DNA of 64,000 nucleotides from Coriobacteriaceae bacterium (GTDB taxonomy: Bacteria > Actinomycetota > Coriobacteriia > Coriobacteriales > Atopobiaceae): the NCBI GenBank assembly GCA_003862195.1, contig QOUO01000007.1, forward strand, positions 1 to 64,000, in the 5' to 3' direction. This document shows positions 28,041 through 35,526 of this stretch, piece by piece. Within the stretch, counting starts at the first letter, position 1. Each line of letters starts with the position of its first letter. The notes under the pieces are model-generated. The model ran no database searches, was not told the origin of the DNA, and worked only from the letters and a program-made list of their open reading frames with translations. Position numbers and translations under genes: made by a program.

Positions 28041-28127
28041 GCGGCCTTGCATGTTGATGATGCGGACAACGAGTGAGGGGGCTGCGGCTGCGATTTGTGG
28101 AGACGTCTTCACAAACGGAAGTATTTC

Positions 28128-28156
28128 TTTACAGACGGCTACCTTGTCCCTATATT
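28128..28156 (+). promoter_or_regulatory. Promoter of the initiator tRNA gene
   Basis: TTTACA (28128-28133), a 17-bp spacer and TATATT (28151-28156), about 31 nt before the tRNA. It is the best sigma-70-type promoter in the window. Confidence 0.8.
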
Positions 28157-28187
28157 TATTACTTGCGCACAGGGTGCGCCCAGACAT

Positions 28188-28264
28188 TGCGGGGTGGAGC
28201 AGTCTGGTAGCTCGCCGGGCTCATAACCCGGAGGTCGTAGGTTCAAATCCTGCCCCCGCGACCA
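28188..28264 (+). tRNA. Initiator tRNA-fMet (CAT anticodon)
   Basis: A 77-nt cloverleaf with encoded CCA. The anticodon stem-loop CCGGG-CTCATAA-CCCGG has the three G:C pairs specific to initiators, and the D stem GAGC/GCTC contains A11:T24. The T arm has GTTCAAATC. The first acceptor pair is a weak T1:G72, comparable to the C1xA72 mismatch that marks initiators elsewhere. A clear promoter lies upstream and a terminator downstream, so it is a single-gene transcript. Confidence 0.95.
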
Positions 28265-28273
28265 AATTCGCAG

Positions 28274-28305
28274 TCCCTCATCTGGTTGCCGGGTGGGGGA
28301 TTTTT
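28274..28305 (+). terminator. Intrinsic terminator of the tRNA gene
   Basis: A 12-bp stem (TCCCTCATCTGG with CCGGGTGGGGGA, some G-U pairs), loop TTG, then TTTTT. Confidence 0.85.
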
Positions 28306-28306
28306 C

Positions 28307-29167
28307 TTACCGTGCTTCTTTGTTCAACCTTTCGAGTATGGACCGAACGATCTTCTCGTCCTCAATCCGCGCAATCCCAAAGGTCTTTTTCCAGCGTCCT
28401 TGAGCGACGCCCCGACCAGATACGCCTCAGTCCCGTCCAGTATGAGGAACCGGTCGTGAAATGTATCTGTATGGCGAACTTCGAGCTTTGGGTACTGCGC
28501 GTTGAAGGTATCGACGTCCCGTTGCGTGAGGCGCGTCTTAGGGTGGGTCCAGATGGTGACCCTGACGTCCGAATGCTTCTTCGCGAGTACATTGAGGGTG
28601 CCTGTATCGACGTAGCCGTCCACGAGCACGATTTCACGTTTTGCGCGCAGCACGAAGGACGTGAGGAGCTCGAAGGCATCCCAGACCTGGCCGTCGAAAA
28701 AGACTCTCTGGATTGGTTCCTCGTGGGCGTCCATATAGTCGAAGATACGCTCGAAACGTTCATCGGTGCATTTCTGGTATTCAAGCTGCCTAAGCTCTAT
28801 GGTACTTATGCGTTCGAGCATCTGAGCATTGTCCGCAATGAAGCGGCGCATCTCGACAAATGCGTCCATAATGCGGATGCTCACCTCGATGGCCGTGTCA
28901 CTGCGTAGCACGGCGGAAAGCATCGAGACCCCCTGCTCGGTGAAGACTCGGGGCAGACTTCTCCTCCTGCCACCCCATCCATCTGCACTTGAAATCACAA
29001 ACTGTGATTTCAAGTCATCAGCCTCGTCCTTAGTCAGCCTGAAGCAGAATCTTTCTGGAAAGCGATCCGCGCACCATATAGATCATGTTGCGGATTTGAA
29101 CGTTGGGGACCTGGACTACCTCGGTATGCTTTTCGATGGCGCGCGCCTGAATACGTTCATCTGTCAT
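28307..29167 (-). pseudogene. Broken ORF6N-domain/PLD-like protein gene
   Basis: Related to phage-type ORF6N regulators fused to a C-terminal phospholipase D-like domain. ATG 29167 has GGGAGG upstream and starts MTDERIQARAIEKHTEVVQV, running to IYMVRG at about 29072. It then loses frame: the expected stretch of roughly 25-30 residues is missing, and the protein resumes in another frame as DRFPERFCFRLTKDEADD. A second lesion is in the five-A run (minus strand) at 28386-28390. Restoring one A would continue GKKTFGIARIEDEKIV to a stop at 28307-28309 instead of an unrelated tail. The middle (FTEQGVSMLSAV; TFHDRFLILD) is intact. With two lesions, a functional product is unlikely. Confidence 0.85.
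28988..29014. repeat. Palindrome 1 of the ORF6N locus
   Basis: CTTGAAATCACA-AAC-TGTGATTTCAAG, 12-bp perfect arms, inside the ORF6N coding part (encodes LKSQFVIS). Nearly the same as palindrome 3. Confidence 0.85.
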
Positions 29168-29182
29168 GGAACCCTCCCGCCT

Positions 29183-29211
29183 CCCAAACATCACGAAATG
29201 TGATGTTTGGG
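29183..29211. repeat. Palindrome 2 of the ORF6N locus
   Basis: CCCAAACATCAC-GAAAT-GTGATGTTTGGG, 12-bp perfect arms, 16 nt upstream of the ORF6N start codon: an operator or attenuator position. Confidence 0.85.
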
Positions 29212-29242
29212 AATTGTATCAACGATTGCCGGGCGTCTGCCG

Positions 29243-29269
29243 TTTGAAGTCACAAACTGTGACTTCAAA
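29243..29269. repeat. Palindrome 3 of the ORF6N locus
   Basis: TTTGAAGTCACA-AAC-TGTGACTTCAAA. It differs from palindrome 1 at two stem positions, each compensated on the other arm, with an identical loop. Confidence 0.85.
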
Positions 29270-29393
29270 GCTCTCCCCGATTGAATCACGGGCCTCTGAC
29301 CTGTCTAGATGCTAGATTGGCACCTAGGTTGGAGACCCCTTGAGGTTCCAAAATGGAATCTCGAGTCAGGTGGCCTGCCGAGCGGCAATCGAA

Positions 29394-29410
29394 CGTTCTT
29401 CTCGCCCGCG
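29394..29410 (-). repeat. Dispersed motif copy
   Basis: CGTTCTTCTCGCCCGCG, 120 nt upstream of hslO; another copy overlaps the hslO start. Confidence 0.8.
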
Positions 29411-29529
29411 TAGGCACGTGGCGTATGTGTGACGTGTGAGGCCTCAATATCAGCCAAAGGTGCGTGCCGCCGTTGGGGTATCACTCAAGCCATTGGATGC
29501 GAGCGCGACGGCGCGGAAGGCGAGGCGGC

Positions 29530-30456
29530 ATGGGCGAGAAGAACACGGACGAGAAGGTCATCAACCTCGGGGAGGCGCGACTCCGCGCCCACGACCACAT
29601 CGTGCGCGGCACGGCGGCCGACGGCCAGCTGCGCGCGTTTGCCATGAGCGGACGCGAGACGGTGCAGGAGATGCGCGACCGCCACCACACGAGCAACGTG
29701 GTCACGGCAGCGCTGGGGCGCCTCATGATGGCGGGCCAGATGATGGGCGCCATGTCCAAGGTGGACGACGAGCTCATCACGCTCGAGGTCCGCGGAGACG
29801 GTCCCGTGGGCGGGCTCACCGTGACCGCCAACAACCAGGGGCAGGTCAAGGGCTTCGCGTACCATCCCAACGCCTGGCTGCCGCTGCGCCCGGACAGCCA
29901 CCTGGACGTGGGCGGCGCCGTGGGCGCGGGCACGCTCACCGTGATCCACGACATCGCGCACATGGAGCCGTACTCGAGCACGATTGGCCTCGTGTCTGGC
30001 GAGATCGGGGACGACCTGACCTACTACTTTGCGGAGAGCGAGCAGATTCCCACGTCGCTTGGCGTGGGCGTCCTCGTGGACGTGGACTACACCGTGCGCC
30101 AGGCGGGCGGCTTTGTGATCCAGGCGATGCCGGGCTGCGAGGACTACGTTCTTGACCAGCTGGAGCGGAACCTCGCGGGCGTGCGCTCCGTCACGCAGAT
30201 GCTGGAGGATGGCATGGGCCCCTCGGACATGCTGGCGCACCTGCTGCGCGGCATGGACTACCAGGAGCTGGACGCGATGCCGGCGCAGTTCCACTGCGGC
30301 TGCGACAAGGACCGCGCCGCCCGCTGCGTGCTGGCGCTGGGCGAGCGCGAGATGCGCGACATGATAGAGAAGGGCGAGTCTGCGGACGTGCACTGCCACT
30401 TCTGCGGCGCGAGCTACCGCTTTGCGCCGGAGGAGCTCGAGGCGCTACTCGGTTAG
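29530..30456 (+). CDS. hslO: Redox-regulated chaperone Hsp33
   Basis: 308-aa holdase chaperone activated by oxidation. The C-terminal zinc site is complete: HCGCDKD (CxC) and CHFCG (CxxC). The central domain has the expected GDGPVGGLTVTANNQG. ATG 29530 gives MGEKNTDEKVINLGEAR; the codons for GEKN are themselves a copy of the dispersed motif. The SD (GAGGCGG) is weak. Single gene; its downstream neighbour is convergent. Confidence 0.93.
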   Translation: MGEKNTDEKVINLGEARLRAHDHIVRGTAADGQLRAFAMSGRETVQEMRDRHHTSNVVTAALGRLMMAGQMMGAMSKVDDELITLEVRGDGPVGGLTVTANNQGQVKGFAYHPNAWLPLRPDSHLDVGGAVGAGTLTVIHDIAHMEPYSSTIGLVSGEIGDDLTYYFAESEQIPTSLGVGVLVDVDYTVRQAGGFVIQAMPGCEDYVLDQLERNLAGVRSVTQMLEDGMGPSDMLAHLLRGMDYQELDAMPAQFHCGCDKDRAARCVLALGEREMRDMIEKGESADVHCHFCGASYRFAPEELEALLG

Positions 30457-30505
30457 GCGTTGCTGGTGGGGGCGGGTGCGACTGAGCGCGGCCGGACCGT
30501 GCGGC

Positions 30506-31009
30506 CTAGCGCTCCGGCGCCACGAGCTCGTACGCCAGGCGAGGGGAGTGGTCGCGCACGTAGACGATGCCGCGGTACGTAAAGCCCTCGCGCTGGGCAG
30601 CCGCCTGCATCGGCCTGTTGTCGCGATGCGTGTCCACGCGCAGGTGGCGGCAGCGCTCGAGCGCGAGGCCAACCGCCAGGTGGAACACGCCATGCACCTG
30701 GCCGTCGCTCGCGACCTGGTGCAGCGTCACGTACGGGGCGTCTGACTCCCACGTGCCGCCCTCGATGTGCGCATAGGACGCGTCCCGGCCGGGCACGAGG
30801 GCAAACGCCGCGTGTATGGCACCTTCCCGCGTGACCACGTACAGCTCCCCGCGCCCGATGCGGCCCTCGATAAGCTCGCGCGGCGGAAAGCCGTCGCCCC
30901 ACTGGCCGGGGTTGCCGGACCGCCTCATGAACTCGCGCGCCGCGGCGTACACGGCCATCACCTGGTCAAGGTCCGCCCGCGTTGCCTGCCGCACCGTGAT
31001 GTCCCGCAT
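30506..31009 (-). CDS. GNAT-family N-acetyltransferase
   Basis: 167-aa acetyl-CoA-dependent acetyltransferase fold. It has MRDITVRQATRADLDQVMAVY at the N-terminus, a short central strand region and CRHLRVDTHRDNRPMQAAAQREGF, the typical C-terminal GNAT helix-strand pattern. ATG 31009 has GGAGG upstream. The substrate cannot be predicted. It lies between convergent hslO and the motif hairpin at 31080-31118. Confidence 0.85.
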   Translation of the reverse strand: MRDITVRQATRADLDQVMAVYAAAREFMRRSGNPGQWGDGFPPRELIEGRIGRGELYVVTREGAIHAAFALVPGRDASYAHIEGGTWESDAPYVTLHQVASDGQVHGVFHLAVGLALERCRHLRVDTHRDNRPMQAAAQREGFTYRGIVYVRDHSPRLAYELVAPER

Positions 31010-31079
31010 GACGCCTCCGCCTTCCGCCCCGTCAGACGCGTCCCATTGTGGCACGCTTGCGACGCAACGGTGCCCGCAT

Positions 31080-31118
31080 GGGCGAGAAGGACCCGAGCCC
31101 ATGGTCCAGGTCCTTCTC
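31080..31118. repeat. Inverted pair of the dispersed motif forming a hairpin
   Basis: GGGCGAGAAGGAC at 31080-31092 and its inverse GTCCTTCTC at 31110-31118. GAGAAGGACC (31084-31093) pairs perfectly with GGTCCTTCTC (31109-31118) around a 15-nt loop. It lies between two minus-strand genes, a position that fits a terminator, though no T-run is present. Confidence 0.8.
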
Positions 31119-31166
31119 TTGGGAGTGCCCGCATGCGGGGTTGCGGGCGTGGGGTGGTTCGTCCTG

Positions 31167-31180
31167 CTCTTCTCGCCCGC
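31167..31180 (-). repeat. Dispersed motif copy, imperfect
   Basis: CTCTTCTCGCCCGC, immediately before the stop of the membrane protein gene at 31183. Confidence 0.6.
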
Positions 31181-31182
31181 CG

Positions 31183-31749
31183 CTACGCGAGCGCGCCGCT
31201 GGCCGTGCTGGCGCCGTTGCCGGACGCGTTACGGGAGCCCGTGGCGTCCTCGCCCTCGTGGGCCTGGGCCCAGGGCTCGCTCTGGATCACGGCCTCTCGC
31301 ACGAGCAGCGCGAGCCTGAGCGCGAGTGGCTCCACCAGCGGGGCGAGCGCAAACGTGAGGAGCGCCTTGGCCGAGGGGAGCGCACCCGCAAACGCGAGGC
31401 GCGCCGCGGCGTCGCCGGCGCAGACCACCAGGAAGGCGATCAGCGTCGCGGGCACAATCATCATGGCGTTGCTGACGCGCATGGACTCGCGGCCCATGTG
31501 CCAGGTGAGGAACACGGCGCACACCCACGCGACGACGGCGGGGGTCAGGCATGCCAGGGCGGCAAGGCGGGCCGCAAGGCTTCCGCCAAAGAGGGCGTCG
31601 GCCGCGCCCAGGGGGCTCAGCACGGCAATCGCAACGGCAGCCTCGCCAAGGGCAAGCGCCGCCACGCACGCCTTGCGCCTGGTGGAAGTGGCCACCATCC
31701 TGCGAAGGCACGTTCCTGCATCGCACGCGTGGGACAGGTCGTCCGTCAT
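31183..31749 (-). CDS. Small membrane protein, unknown family
   Basis: 188-aa protein with four hydrophobic segments (about residues 28-48, 58-82, 95-115, 120-145) and a hydrophilic C-terminal tail ending ASTASGALA. I do not recognise the family. ATG 31749 has AGGAGG at good spacing. It stands between motif copies and has no obvious functional partner; upstream is the DUF3006 gene. Confidence 0.65.
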   Translation of the reverse strand: MTDDLSHACDAGTCLRRMVATSTRRKACVAALALGEAAVAIAVLSPLGAADALFGGSLAARLAALACLTPAVVAWVCAVFLTWHMGRESMRVSNAMMIVPATLIAFLVVCAGDAAARLAFAGALPSAKALLTFALAPLVEPLALRLALLVREAVIQSEPWAQAHEGEDATGSRNASGNGASTASGALA

Positions 31750-31914
31750 GGCAACATCCTCCTTTGCGGGCCGGCTTCCATCGCGCCCTCGCGCGACCGA
31801 CCCTCGAATCAGTCATACGACGTTGCCAACTATGGTCGCTCACGCCGGTCGCGTGCGTGTTAGCTGCGTTTAAGGAATCGGTACGCCTTGTGACGTTGCC
31901 CGTAACGCCCGTGC

Positions 31915-31928
31915 GGGGGAGAAGAACG
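31915..31928 (+). repeat. Dispersed motif copy
   Basis: GGGGGAGAAGAACG, 3 nt from the stop of the DUF3006 gene. A further copy lies inside that gene (about 31984-31995, encoding GEKN). Confidence 0.75.
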
Positions 31929-31931
31929 TCC

Positions 31932-32147
31932 CTAGTGCTTGAAGAGCCTGCTCATGAGGTCGGCGTTATGCGCGAGGCGGCGGTTCTTCTCGCCCTCGTT
32001 GGCGTGCCAGTTGCCCGGCTCGCCGTCGAGGACGTCTCCCTGGCGGGTGCCTTCCGGCAGCTCCGAGAGCGGCACGTCCGCAAAGCGGGTCCCGTCCAGC
32101 TCGAGCACAGCCACGTCGCCCTCGATCCTGTCCACGATTGCACGCAT
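31932..32147 (-). CDS. DUF3006 protein
   Basis: 71-aa protein with the DUF3006 pattern (MRAIVDRIEGDVAVLELDG, then a small beta-rich core). Function unknown. Such genes commonly follow secreted ComEC-like metallo-beta-lactamase genes, exactly as here: the lactamase gene ends 25 nt upstream. ATG 32147 has a GGGACGG-type SD. The segment NEGEKNRR is encoded by a dispersed motif copy. Confidence 0.85.
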   Translation of the reverse strand: MRAIVDRIEGDVAVLELDGTRFADVPLSELPEGTRQGDVLDGEPGNWHANEGEKNRRLAHNADLMSRLFKH

Positions 32148-32172
32148 GTCACGCCGTCCCTTCCGCGGGGCC

Positions 32173-33492
32173 CTAGCCGCCGCACACCTGGCAGGCGGTG
32201 TAGCCCTCGGCCTCTGCCTGCGACCTTGTCATGCTCGTCACGTTCTTGCTGCGCGAGAGCGTGCGGCAGCCCTGCGCATGGTACTTCTTGCCCGTGGGTG
32301 CCACGTAGACCGTCTGGTCCTGACCCGCCGTCGCGCCGCTGGAGGGTTGTGCCTGCGGGGCGGCTACCTGCGCGTTTGTTGACGCACCGCTTCCACCATG
32401 CCCGCCGCCGTCAAGGGTCGAGGAGCCCGCGCCCGCATCCTGGCTCTGCGCCACGACGGTGCCCTGGTGTGCCGTGGAGACGGACACGTTGGTTCCGTCG
32501 GACGTGACCGTGATCGTCCCCTGCGCACCCGTGCCATAGATGGTGGCTCCCACGGCGGAGAGCGCGTCCATCACGGTCTGGGCGGGATGGCCGTAGGAGT
32601 TGTCCAGGCCATAGCTTAGGATTGCGACCTTGGGCGTGAGCTTCTGGGCCACGGCCGCGTTCGTGCCCGACGCGGATCCGTGGTGCGACGCCTTCAGCAC
32701 GTCAACGTAGCCGACAGAGCACTGCTCGAGCGCCTCGGCCGGCGCGTCGCCCGTGAAGAGGAACGTGTTCTGCCCGTAGGTCACGAGGATCACGACGCTG
32801 TAGCCGTTCGAGTCGTCGTAGCTTGCGCCTGCCTGCGGCCACAGGATGTCGATGCGGTAGCCGTTCTGCGCGGCGATTTGCTTGCCGGCAGTCGCCTCGT
32901 CGATCTGGAGGCCCTTGGCCGCGACCGCCTCGAGGAAGCGCGTATAGGTCTCGGTCGAGTGGTTGCAGTTGGGTGCCCAGACGGAGCCGATCTCGTTTGC
33001 TCCGATCACCGTGGGGAGCCCGCCGATGTGGTCGGCGTCGGGGTGCGTCGCCACGAGCCAGTCGATGCGGCTCCGCTTGTCCGCCGCGAGCGCGGAGTCG
33101 ACGGTCGAGCCACCCTCCCTGCCGGCGTCGATCACCATGGTCTTGCCGTCCGGGAACTCGATGATGGCGGCGTCCCCCTGTCCCACGTCCAGGAACCTCA
33201 CGACCAGCTTCTGGCCTTTGGTGGCATCGCTTGCGGAAGGCTTGGCCGCCTGCGCCGCGGATGATGCCGTCGCGTCGGTCTGGACAGGATCCTTCTGTTT
33301 CGATTCCGCCTCCGTGCCGCTATCGGATGCGCTGATGCTCGTGTCCGTCTGCTGCTGGGCATTGCTGCTGGAGTGCGAGTCTGCAGTCGAGCCCGCGCAT
33401 GCCAGGACCGTGCTCAGCAGGGCAATGAGGACGAAGCCGAGGAACCCCCAGAGACAGCCCTTTACGCATCCTCCGTTGTCGCCCCTTGTCAT
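32173..33492 (-). CDS. Secreted ComEC/Rec2-like metallo-beta-lactamase-fold protein
   Basis: 439-aa exported protein. An N-terminal hydrophobic segment ends in VLACAGS, a possible lipobox, followed by a Ser/Gln-rich linker to about residue 92. The hydrolase core carries VRFLDVGQGDAAII, THPDADHIGG (metal-binding), FTGDA and KASHHGS, as in the C-terminal domain of ComEC. A C-terminal Cys/His module (KYHAQGCRT through YTACQVC) resembles one found on bacterial secreted nucleases. The substrate may be nucleic acid or a nucleotide; it is not the membrane channel ComEC itself. ATG 33492; operon with DUF3006 and probably DUF1304. Confidence 0.85.
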   Translation of the reverse strand: MTRGDNGGCVKGCLWGFLGFVLIALLSTVLACAGSTADSHSSSNAQQQTDTSISASDSGTEAESKQKDPVQTDATASSAAQAAKPSASDATKGQKLVVRFLDVGQGDAAIIEFPDGKTMVIDAGREGGSTVDSALAADKRSRIDWLVATHPDADHIGGLPTVIGANEIGSVWAPNCNHSTETYTRFLEAVAAKGLQIDEATAGKQIAAQNGYRIDILWPQAGASYDDSNGYSVVILVTYGQNTFLFTGDAPAEALEQCSVGYVDVLKASHHGSASGTNAAVAQKLTPKVAILSYGLDNSYGHPAQTVMDALSAVGATIYGTGAQGTITVTSDGTNVSVSTAHQGTVVAQSQDAGAGSSTLDGGGHGGSGASTNAQVAAPQAQPSSGATAGQDQTVYVAPTGKKYHAQGCRTLSRSKNVTSMTRSQAEAEGYTACQVCGG

Positions 33493-33502
33493 GGCACGCC
33501 CC

Positions 33503-33859
33503 CTAGAGCAGACAGGACAGGAGCGCGAGTATGGCGAGGCCGCCCTGGGTGAGGATGATCTTGGGGTTGCTGGTCACGCTGCCGTACGCCGCGACCGCGA
33601 CGACGTAGAGCATGAGCGCCACCACGGCAGGCTTGCTCGCGAAGCCAAAGACCGCGACGAGCACCAGCACGGCGATGAGGCCGTTGTACACGCCCTGATT
33701 CTTGAAGAGGGTCCTTACGGAAGGACGGTTGAGCTCGGCGGTCGTCATCCCGAACACCTTTGCCGTACGGTCCGAGGTGGTCGCGATGGTCTCGAGGTAG
33801 AGGATGAAGAAGAACTCGGCTGCGACCAGCGTCGCGAGGATTGTGGTGACAATGCTCAT
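33503..33859 (-). CDS. DUF1304 membrane protein
   Basis: 118-aa membrane protein with four hydrophobic segments and the DUF1304 signature (DRTAKVFGM; LFKNQGVYNGLIAV). Function unknown. ATG 33859 (MSIVTTILATLVAAEFFF) has GGAGGGAG upstream. It ends 11 nt before the lactamase-fold gene start, suggesting a shared transcript. Confidence 0.88.
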   Translation of the reverse strand: MSIVTTILATLVAAEFFFILYLETIATTSDRTAKVFGMTTAELNRPSVRTLFKNQGVYNGLIAVLVLVAVFGFASKPAVVALMLYVVAVAAYGSVTSNPKIILTQGGLAILALLSCLL

Positions 33860-33964
33860 GAGGCTCCCTCCGTGCATCTTGCTTGTATGGTGGAAAGTTT
33901 AGCTGAAGGGAAGCCAAGCGTACGCAACGGAGCGCATGCCGAAACGCGTGCGTTCAAAAAGTAA

Positions 33965-33999
33965 GGCCGCGCCCCCGCACCGGAGCAGAGAGCGCGGCC
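33965..33999 (-). terminator. Terminator of the lysA-dapA-dapB-dapH operon
   Basis: GGCCGCGC (33965-33972) pairs with GCGCGGCC (33992-33999); on the minus strand the stem is followed by TTACTTTTTG. It is 60 nt after the dapH stop. Confidence 0.75.
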
Positions 34000-34058
34000 A
34001 AAGCAAGGCGAAAGATTCGTACTCGCGTTGTGGTTTGGGTCCTGGTTATCCCGGGTCG

Positions 34059-34769
34059 CTAGAGGGACCTCAGTGCATCGATGAGTGCGGTCTTGGCGGT
34101 GGTCTTCTCGTCCTTCATCTTGATGACCTTGGCAGGACATCCCGCGACGACAGCACCTGCGGGCACGTCCTGCGTGACAACGGCGCCGGCGGCGACGACG
34201 GCCCCCTTGCCAACGCGGCAGCCCTCGATCACGACGGCGTTCGCGCCGAGCATCACGTCGTCCTCGATCACGACGGGGGTGGCGCTTGCGGGCTCGACGA
34301 CGCCCGCGAGGACGGTCCCGGCACCCACGTGGCAGTGCTTGCCCACGATGGCGCGGCCGCCCAGGATGGCGCCCATGTCGATCATGGTGCCCTCGCCGAT
34401 GACGGCGCCGATGTTGATGATCGCGCCCATCATGATGACGGCGTTGTCCCCGATGGTGACCTTCTCGCGGATGATGGCGCCGGGCTCGATGCGCGCGTTG
34501 ACGTTGCGCACGTCGAGCATGGGGACGCCGGAGTTCCTGCGGTCGCACTCCACGACGACGTCCTCGATCTGGGAGGCATGCTCGGAGAGGGCGGGGCCGA
34601 CCTGGGACCAGTCGCCGAACACGACCTTGCTGCCCGTGCCGAAGACGTGGGAGTCGGGTCCGTAGTCGATGTCCGCGCCCGGCGCCTCGCGAACGAAGAC
34701 GCGGACGGGCGTCTTCTTGGGTGCGTTGGCGATGTAGTTGATGATTTCCTGTGCGTCCAAGTGTTGCAT
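34059..34769 (-). CDS. dapH: Tetrahydrodipicolinate N-acetyltransferase
   Basis: 236-aa left-handed beta-helix acyltransferase of the acetylated DAP branch. An N-terminal domain ([21 protein letters not shown]) precedes hexapeptide repeats ([51 protein letters not shown]). The signature [11 protein letters not shown] is typical of DapH and not of the succinyl enzyme DapD. It acetylates tetrahydrodipicolinate using acetyl-CoA. Last gene of the operon, 4 nt after dapB. Confidence 0.93.
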   Translation of the reverse strand: MQHLDAQEIINYIANAPKKTPVRVFVREAPGADIDYGPDSHVFGTGSKVVFGDWSQVGPALSEHASQIEDVVVECDRRNSGVPMLDVRNVNARIEPGAIIREKVTIGDNAVIMMGAIINIGAVIGEGTMIDMGAILGGRAIVGKHCHVGAGTVLAGVVEPASATPVVIEDDVMLGANAVVIEGCRVGKGAVVAAGAVVTQDVPAGAVVAGCPAKVIKMKDEKTTAKTALIDALRSL

Positions 34770-34773
34770 CCCC

Positions 34774-35526
34774 TTATCGATTGAGCGGCTCGTCGCCGAA
34801 CATGAGCTGGTCGAAGGTGTAGAAGCCGGGGCCCTTGGTGACGAGGCGCCTTGCCGCGGCGACGGCTCCGTTCACGAAGATCTGACGGCTCGTGGCGCGG
34901 TGGGTGAGGCAGAGTTCCTCGTCCGTGCCGAAGAAGTGGACCTCGTGCGTGCCCGCCACGGTGCCGCCGCGGAGGCTGTGTATCCCGATCTGTCCCTGAG
35001 GCCGTGCGCCGACCATGCCTTCGCGACCGTAGACGACATCCGCCTCGTGGCCGGGGTCGACGGCGTCGAGCAGCATGTTCGCGGTGCCCGAGGGGGCGTC
35101 GGCCTTCTGGTTGTGGTGCGTCTCGACGATCTCCACGTCCCAGCCCGCGAGCGCGCGAGCCGCCTCGGCGGTGACGCGGCGGAGTACCGCCACGCCCAGA
35201 GAGTAGTTTGCGGAGTGGATGACCGCGCTCTTCTCGCCCAGCGCCCTGATCTGCGCGAGCTCCTCGTCGGAGTAGCCGGTGGTACCAGAGAGAAGCGCGC
35301 ATCCCGTGCGGCGGACGTAGGCCAGCGTGTGGGGCAGGGCCGCACGGTTGCTGAAGTCGATGGCAAGGTCCGCCGTGGGGGCGTCGACATCGAGCTGAGA
35401 GGCGCTGTCCACGTCGTACGTGCCCGTCACCGCGAAGCTGCCGTCCGCCTCGAGTGCCTGGGCGATGAGCGTGCCCATGCGGCCCGCGCCGATGAGCGTG
35501 ACGGTGTACGCGTTGCCGCTAGTCAA
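34774..35526 (-). CDS. dapB: 4-hydroxy-tetrahydrodipicolinate reductase
   Basis: 250-aa NAD(P)H-dependent reductase. The N-terminal Rossmann motif is IGAGRMG and the catalytic motif [16 protein letters not shown] (His-His, Lys). Start: the longest frame begins at TTG 35526, overlapping the dapA end by 8 nt with GAGG upstream; a GTG seven codons further in (before TLIGAGRMG) is an alternative closer to the family norm. Third gene of the operon. Confidence 0.92.
   Translation of the reverse strand: MTSGNAYTVTLIGAGRMGTLIAQALEADGSFAVTGTYDVDSASQLDVDAPTADLAIDFSNRAALPHTLAYVRRTGCALLSGTTGYSDEELAQIRALGEKSAVIHSANYSLGVAVLRRVTAEAARALAGWDVEIVETHHNQKADAPSGTANMLLDAVDPGHEADVVYGREGMVGARPQGQIGIHSLRGGTVAGTHEVHFFGTDEELCLTHRATSRQIFVNGAVAAARRLVTKGPGFYTFDQLMFGDEPLNR

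Larger units (their letters stand above)
29168..29529. other. Intergenic region between the ORF6N pseudogene and hslO
   Basis: 362 nt without a credible gene. It holds palindromes 2 and 3 and one dispersed motif copy (29394-29410). A fragment around 29240-29275 reads ALKSQFVTSNGRR on the minus strand, like an ORF6N segment, but similarity does not extend to either side. Confidence 0.5.

Noticed and set aside
28188-29167. Integration of a mobile element at the tRNA-fMet gene
   Set aside because: No second copy of the tRNA 3' end and no integrase was found downstream of the tRNA, although a phage-type gene lies there.
29243-29269. Palindrome 3 as a relic of a second ORF6N gene
   Set aside because: Only ALKSQFVTSNGRR is ORF6N-like; the sequence on either side gives no further similarity, so a relic is possible but not supported.
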